A DNA stretch of 64,000 nt from Ferruginibacter sp. HRS2-29 (GTDB lineage: Bacteria > Bacteroidota > Bacteroidia > Chitinophagales > Chitinophagaceae), in contig NZ_RJUB01000005.1 of NCBI RefSeq assembly GCF_024343615.1, forward strand, positions 78,251 to 142,250, in the 5' to 3' direction. Numbering within the stretch: position 1 is the stretch's first letter; every line of letters begins with the position of its first letter. Of the stretch, positions 59,015 through 64,000 are shown one piece after another. The notes beneath the pieces were generated by a model, which was not told where the DNA came from, did no database searches, and saw only the letters and a list, made by a program, of their open reading frames with translations. Position numbers and translations under genes: made by a program.

Positions 59015-62000
59015 ATGAAATACGGCTTTAAAAACAAATTTGTTCCTTGTTTAATTCTTGCACTCTGTTTAAATCTTAGTCAGGCATTTTCTCAAATAGA
59101 AACGGCACCAATAAGTGGAAATGCAATGGCTACTGCAAGAGATGGCGCAGTTCCGGTAAATTTCTATACAGGACTTCCTTCAATTTCTTTACCCCTGTAT
59201 AAATATTCGGGCAGTACTGGCCTTTCTCTAGGGCTTTCTCTTGACTATTTTACAGGTGGTATTCGCGCGGGAGAATTGCCATCATCAGCAGGTCTAGGTT
59301 GGAATGTGAGTGTCGGTGCAGTGATAACCCGTACGATAAAAGGTATCGCTGATGATCAACTGGGACAAGGATTTTTATATTCAGCAGTTTTAACTGATGA
59401 TGAACGAAACAAAGTATATGATTATGCTCGTTCATGTAGTGATGCAGAGCAAGACCTTTTTCATTTCAATATTAATGGATTGTCAGGAAGCTTCTACATA
59501 GGAAAGAATAAGCAAATAATTACAACTCCGGGTTCCAGAGTTCGAATATCTTTTGTCATGGATACGATGGAAGATCCGGAACTGATTCCCCTAGGAGATC
59601 AGGTTGCCGGACTCAGATCATTCACTGCTGTAACAGATGATGGGACAAAATATATTTTAGATAATATAGAATACCAGACAGCAAAAACAGGGTGTGGAAA
59701 TGGCTTCAATTTAACATATGGCTCAAGCTGGTATGTAAGTAAAATAATCGCGCCCTATACAACAGATACTATCGCATTCTCCTATACAACTATCACTTCA
59801 AAGAATGAACGCTTTTATCCTCAATTTCATCGTATAAGCTCAAGCAATACCCATTCTCACAGCGACACAACCTATGATCCGATACTACAACCTTCAACAT
59901 ATGTAACGACTATTTCTAATCGTGTACCACTTAGAATCAGCTTACCAGACAGCAGTTATATAGATTTCGTATATAGCAAACCCGGGCAATTCCGTTATGC
60001 GACCTATCCGGTCATCCAACGCATAAAGTTTAGCGATACAACGTTTCGTTATGGCTATATGTTCAATTGGGATACAACGAATGTCGGATCGAATAAACGA
60101 GACTTTCTGATGGGGCTTAATTATTACACTTCGACAAAGTTAATGCCTGGCTACACCTTTAGTTATAACACTCCGTATTTACCAATCATTGGAGATATTC
60201 GTGTTGGCGAAAGTCGTGACCATTGGGGCTTTTACAATGGTTTGAACTTAACAAGATATAATACCGTGGGAAGTGTTGCAGGGCTTTACACAAATGGGGT
60301 TGATCGTAGTACTAATTCCAACGCCCTCGCCAGTTCTTTATCTGCCATTAAAGATCCTTCCGGAGGGACAACTTATTATAAATTTGAAAATAACGATGTT
60401 CTTCCTGTTACAAATAGCGCACAATACATTTCTATCAATGCGGCAGTAAGTACGTCTACTTCAGTAACTATTACTAAAGACCAAAGTAAATCATGTCCTT
60501 TCCTGGTCTCTTTTAGCTATACATTCGGAAGGTCTCTTACAATACCGATTTCCGGCGCAGGAAATTTGAACTTTTCTATTACAAGCACGGATGGCCTGAC
60601 TACATACTTCACGACATTGGTTAACTTAAAGCATCTTTACTACAATGGGTCTGCTGCAATAAATGCAGTAATCCCAAGCGGAACATATCTTATTAAAACA
60701 AGCTTGCAATCAGGGACTACCTCTTCGGTAAGCTTGCCAATTTATGTTTCTTGGACTAATCAGGCTTCTACGGGCTCTAATTCAACAATTGCAGGTGGGA
60801 TAAGAATAAAACAGATTACACATTTCGATCCATTGTATAAAAAAACAGATACCATTGTGACATATCGTTATGTAACAGCAGATGGAAAAAGTTCAGGCAT
60901 GGGCGGACAGCCTCCTGTTTATAATTTTACCACAACTCAACTTTCTGGCACAAATGGTACAGTAACAGCAGGTGCAATAACCCAAAATATCATTAGTAAC
61001 CCTGCTGATGTTTTCAGTTTTGCAGAGCCTAGTTTTGTAGGATATAAAAGAGTAGAAGTTTATAAAGGAAGTCAGGCTCACAATCTTGGAAAAGAAGTAT
61101 ACGAATTTTCAGGAGCCTCAGAAGGCTACATCAACACAGATCCAGTTTCATTTCCATACCTACCACGCCTGTCAAAAGATTGGGCTGCAGGATTGCCAAA
61201 TCGAATTAGCGTGTATGATAGTTTAGGGAGATTGATAAAGGTTACGCAAAATACTTATACATTATCAGCAGTGGATCTTAGCGGGAATACAAATTTTAGA
61301 AATTTAAAGGCTACACAAGTATCGAGTGGTACTGTTTCGCAAAATGGTTTGGAGCGAGTTAAACATTATACGGGGATGTTTTATTCACCACAAATGGGAA
61401 TAGCGCAATTAACTTCGACCGTAGATACTTTTTATCACCCAGATAATAGCATCACAATTTCAAAACAATCCATGGAATTTGACTCAATCTTTAATTTGAA
61501 AAAAATTACTACGGATTATGATAAGATGCGTAATCTAAATCTCGAAAAGCGTTTTTATTATACTTATAATTACAACCTTGCTGATGGGGGAATCGCTAAA
61601 TTAAAAACTGATAGTATTTACACGCAAGTTGCATCTGAGACATGGATCACCGGCGATGTAAATCCAAGAATGATTGCCGGAGAAATAACCAGTTACTCGA
61701 ATTTGGGACGTTTTGGCGGAAATGCTATTAGACCATCTGCACACTATTCGTTTGAATCTAACAAACCTATTTTACAGAGCGTGTTAGGTGTTTTTGATCC
61801 CACAACACTGGTGAGAAATACCAATTATTGGAAAATGAAAGACACCATTATCTGGGAACGCGGAACTTTAAATTGTATTCAAACAACAGATAAACGGACT
61901 AATTTATCAAATTCAATTATATATGGCCAGAGGAATAGAAAGTATCCAATCGCCAAAGTGTCGAACGCAACGGCAACTAATGTAGCATATACAAGTTTCG

Positions 62001-62902
62001 AGGATAATAATTATTTCGGGGGCTGGACAATTTCAACTTTCAGTCAAGATACAAATTCAATAACCGGGAAATATGGTTTTCCCATGCCTGTTAATATTAC
62101 AAAATCTAGTCTAGATCCTTCGGTAACATACAACGTCACTTTTTGGGCAAAGGCCGGGTCTTCGGTAAATGTGTATAGCGTTATCACTAATTTAATCGAT
62201 TCTCAAAATGGATGGAATTATTATGTCGCAACGTTTACCGGACTTTCCTCAATTTCTGTACAAGGCACAGGTATTATAGATGAACTAAGACTTTATCCGA
62301 AAGATGCAAACATGATCACTACAACGTACAATGATCTTGCACTTGTTACCTCTACCTGTGATGCGAATAACACAATTGTTTATAATTACTACGACAGTCT
62401 TAATAGATTGATTTTGGTTAGAGACAAGGACAAAAATATCATCAAAAAATACGAATTCCCTAAAACAGACATTAATATCAATTTAAATCCAAATTGGGTA
62501 GCTACAAATCCGGTAATGTACCAGTGTGAATATGATTATGTGACCTCTTATAACACTGGAGTTGCCACTTCTTCGGAAGTCGACAACTCACCTTACAGCG
62601 AAACGTATTTATATACCCGATACGTACCGGCAGGAATTAATTACACAGCTTGTCCCGTACCCGTTTATTTCTGTAATGGGAATGACTACAGATACAAATT
62701 CATCAATGGCGTTTGTGAATTGGCATGTAAAGTATATACTTCTAGCATTTATAAAAGAATTACTGATACGTACACAGGATCACAAGTGTATAGGTGGATC
62801 TGTACCTGGCATTACAAATGGAGTGATAATAGTGTTTCTCCTGACTACACTGAGATTAATACTAACTCTTGTATGTTGACGACAATTTGCGAAATACAAT
62901 AA
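59015..62902 (+). CDS. Large secreted RHS/YD-like protein
   Basis: 1295 residues with a signal peptide (CLILALCLNLSQAFSQ). The N-terminal part (ETAPISGNAMATARDGAVPVN; LPSSAGLGWNVSVGAVITR) is the start of the Bacteroidota RHS/YD-like family. The middle contains YD-type pieces (NYYDSLNRLILVRDKD near residue 1130, DSLGRLIKVTQN) and the end is Cys-rich (CPVPVYFCNGND, CELACK, CTWHYKW). No toxin domain is recognisable at its C terminus. It is followed by a GPx-fold protein and a second RHS-type gene. Confidence 0.75.
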   Translation: MKYGFKNKFVPCLILALCLNLSQAFSQIETAPISGNAMATARDGAVPVNFYTGLPSISLPLYKYSGSTGLSLGLSLDYFTGGIRAGELPSSAGLGWNVSVGAVITRTIKGIADDQLGQGFLYSAVLTDDERNKVYDYARSCSDAEQDLFHFNINGLSGSFYIGKNKQIITTPGSRVRISFVMDTMEDPELIPLGDQVAGLRSFTAVTDDGTKYILDNIEYQTAKTGCGNGFNLTYGSSWYVSKIIAPYTTDTIAFSYTTITSKNERFYPQFHRISSSNTHSHSDTTYDPILQPSTYVTTISNRVPLRISLPDSSYIDFVYSKPGQFRYATYPVIQRIKFSDTTFRYGYMFNWDTTNVGSNKRDFLMGLNYYTSTKLMPGYTFSYNTPYLPIIGDIRVGESRDHWGFYNGLNLTRYNTVGSVAGLYTNGVDRSTNSNALASSLSAIKDPSGGTTYYKFENNDVLPVTNSAQYISINAAVSTSTSVTITKDQSKSCPFLVSFSYTFGRSLTIPISGAGNLNFSITSTDGLTTYFTTLVNLKHLYYNGSAAINAVIPSGTYLIKTSLQSGTTSSVSLPIYVSWTNQASTGSNSTIAGGIRIKQITHFDPLYKKTDTIVTYRYVTADGKSSGMGGQPPVYNFTTTQLSGTNGTVTAGAITQNIISNPADVFSFAEPSFVGYKRVEVYKGSQAHNLGKEVYEFSGASEGYINTDPVSFPYLPRLSKDWAAGLPNRISVYDSLGRLIKVTQNTYTLSAVDLSGNTNFRNLKATQVSSGTVSQNGLERVKHYTGMFYSPQMGIAQLTSTVDTFYHPDNSITISKQSMEFDSIFNLKKITTDYDKMRNLNLEKRFYYTYNYNLADGGIAKLKTDSIYTQVASETWITGDVNPRMIAGEITSYSNLGRFGGNAIRPSAHYSFESNKPILQSVLGVFDPTTLVRNTNYWKMKDTIIWERGTLNCIQTTDKRTNLSNSIIYGQRNRKYPIAKVSNATATNVAYTSFEDNNYFGGWTISTFSQDTNSITGKYGFPMPVNITKSSLDPSVTYNVTFWAKAGSSVNVYSVITNLIDSQNGWNYYVATFTGLSSISVQGTGIIDELRLYPKDANMITTTYNDLALVTSTCDANNTIVYNYYDSLNRLILVRDKDKNIIKKYEFPKTDININLNPNWVATNPVMYQCEYDYVTSYNTGVATSSEVDNSPYSETYLYTRYVPAGINYTACPVPVYFCNGNDYRYKFINGVCELACKVYTSSIYKRITDTYTGSQVYRWICTWHYKWSDNSVSPDYTEINTNSCMLTTICEIQ

Positions 62903-62911
62903 ATATAAAAT

Positions 62912-63427
62912 ATGAAAGCTATTATTTTTCTTTTGTTATTACTTGGTACATACATTCCTTTTCATGAGTTATCTATAAATAATATCGATAATGAAACTGT
63001 AAATTTTGAAGACTTTGCAGGAAAAAAAATTTTGATAGTAAATACAGCTTCAAATAGCGCTGATTCCTCACAGTTTAGACAATTAGAAGAGCTATATCAA
63101 TTGTACAAAAATCAGCTGATTATTATCGCTGTTCCTTCAAATGATTTTGCTAATGAGCCGTTAGAGGAAAACGAAATAAAATCCTTATTGGAAGAGCGAT
63201 ATGATGTGCATTATCTAATCGCCAAAAAACAAATTGTAAGAGATACAATAGGTTGTTCTCCGTTATATCAATGGATAACCCATAAGAATAAAAATGGAAT
63301 GACAGATAGTAATGTGCAGGGTGATTTCTCTAAATACCTGATAAATGGAAGTGGGCAGATAATCGGAATATTTTCAAATCAGGTAAAACCATTAGACGAG
63401 GTTTTACTAACAGCAATAAAAAATTAA
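62912..63427 (+). CDS. Glutathione-peroxidase-fold protein lacking catalytic residues
   Basis: 171 residues with a secretion signal (FLLLLLGTYIPFHELS). The thioredoxin-like/GPx fold is visible (NFEDFAGKKILIVNTAS, IIAVPSNDFANEPLEENEI). The catalytic Cys of the GPx family is replaced by Ser49 (NTASNSAD), and the tetrad's Gln, Trp and Asn are replaced too (PSNDF; VQGDFSKYL). It is therefore unlikely to reduce peroxides. Nine bases separate it from the large YD-like gene, so they share a transcript. A binding or chaperone role for the secreted neighbour is a guess. Confidence 0.75.
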   Translation: MKAIIFLLLLLGTYIPFHELSINNIDNETVNFEDFAGKKILIVNTASNSADSSQFRQLEELYQLYKNQLIIIAVPSNDFANEPLEENEIKSLLEERYDVHYLIAKKQIVRDTIGCSPLYQWITHKNKNGMTDSNVQGDFSKYLINGSGQIIGIFSNQVKPLDEVLLTAIKN

Positions 63428-63452
63428 CAGCAAATATTAATAAATATATTCT

Positions 63453-64000
63453 ATGCTTAAGAAATTAATTGTTTGTGGAATTCTATCAGTAGCTTCCTTT
63501 AGCATATATGCACAAAACCTTCCATCTGGAGTAACGGCACCAGCTTCCGCGACTGCAAAAAAATTACCACCGGCTTTTGCCGGTTCTCCTACGGATAATT
63601 ATCTAAGGACTTTTGTGCCACAGGTACCTATACAAGATTCTTCTCTAATTAAAATAACTACGTCTGTAGATAGCGTTTTAACAACAATTAGTTTTGCAGA
63701 TAGTTACGGAAGAAATATTCAAACTGTTGCTAAGCAAACATCTCCCAATAAAAAAGATAATGTAACCACAACTTTTTATGATGAGTTCGGTAAGACCTCA
63801 ATAGAGTATCTTCCATTTGCTTCAACATCCAATGACGGTGTTTTTAAAACCAATCCTTTTCAACAAGATTCAACCTTTTACAAAGGTATTTTTAGTAATG
63901 AACAAATATTTTATAACCAAACCTTATATGATGGTTCACCTTTAGGCATTACAGTTAAAAACTTACCACAAGGAAACAGTTGGGGAGGTGCCGGTATTGG
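63453..64000 (+). CDS. DUF6443/RHS-repeat protein, N-terminal part (cut by window end)
   Basis: ATG 63453 opens a frame that runs to the edge (182 residues seen). Signal peptide (LIVCGILSVASFSIYAQ) followed by DNYLRTFVPQVPIQDSS, ISFADSYGRNIQTVAKQ and YDEFGKTSIEYLPFAS, the fixed opening of the DUF6443 domain that begins RHS-repeat-associated secreted proteins of Bacteroidota. The rest, including any variable C-terminal effector domain, lies outside the window. It is 25 bases behind the GPx-like gene. Confidence 0.85.
   Translation, partial: MLKKLIVCGILSVASFSIYAQNLPSGVTAPASATAKKLPPAFAGSPTDNYLRTFVPQVPIQDSSLIKITTSVDSVLTTISFADSYGRNIQTVAKQTSPNKKDNVTTTFYDEFGKTSIEYLPFASTSNDGVFKTNPFQQDSTFYKGIFSNEQIFYNQTLYDGSPLGITVKNLPQGNSWGGAGI

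Noticed and set aside
31400..64000. Prophage
   Set aside because: No capsid, terminase, portal or tail genes are visible; relaxase, coupling ATPase and ArdC-like genes point to a mobilisable element instead.

Overview
The window looks like a chromosome segment of a Bacteroidota bacterium, most likely Chitinophagaceae-like. Reasons: most host genes have A/T-rich leaders without a Shine-Dalgarno sequence; a TTTG-N20-TATATTTG promoter precedes the tRNA-Lys gene; and the families are typical of the phylum (TonB-type outer-membrane barrel with carboxypeptidase-like domain, DUF3857/transglutaminase pair, MbnP/MbnH-like pairs, kinase-RapZ fusion, DUF6443/YD-type secreted proteins). The genus is inference; no rRNA is present.

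Region 1 (1-12.5 kb) is about nucleic-acid upkeep. A radical-SAM/HhH protein and its TIGR03915-type partner come first. They are followed by an RNA-centred block, all on the + strand: two tiny transcription units with their own terminators, five 14-bp tandem repeats abutting a complete tRNA-like cloverleaf, a YkuK-type RNase H-fold protein, a membrane-anchored AAA+ ATPase, a 660-bp gene-free stretch packed with tRNA halves, a soluble slipin/SPFH protein, a DEDDh exonuclease and an RtcB RNA ligase. I regard this as the most exciting part of the window: a candidate RNA-repair or tRNA-sensing system with built-in tRNA mimics. Next comes a sugar-kinase/RapZ fusion with a MurU-like nucleotidyltransferase.

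Region 2 (12.6-31.4 kb) is envelope and metabolism: an outer-membrane barrel, an RND-type adaptor and a TolC protein (minus strand), two DUF3857 proteins (one with a complete transglutaminase triad, one without the Cys), a Cys/Met-type PLP enzyme, a VOC protein and an amino-acid permease. Then a + strand operon follows with two MbnP-like/di-haem MbnH-like pairs, an outer-membrane barrel, a YHS-domain lipoprotein and a small helical periplasmic protein, suggesting copper or other metal handling.

Region 3 (31.4 kb to the end) is accessory DNA, visibly richer in A/T, beginning right behind tRNA-Lys(CTT). It carries an ABC-three-component conflict system (ATPase, middle component, nuclease-like component), a tyrosine integrase, a CHC2/Toprim primase-like protein, a RadC-like protein, an ArdC-like protein, a MobF relaxase, a coupling ATPase, many small unknown genes, a PhnD-like protein without a signal peptide, a DUF1883 protein, a serine recombinase, a HEPN-motif protein and a CoiA-like protein. 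No mating-pore genes are seen, so it looks mobilizable rather than self-transmissible. The last 6.5 kb encodes large secreted proteins of the RHS/YD type with a glutathione-peroxidase-fold protein that has lost its catalytic residues. No right-hand attachment site is visible. Three genes in this region each need exactly one extra nucleotide to read through, which points either to decay or to sequencing errors.
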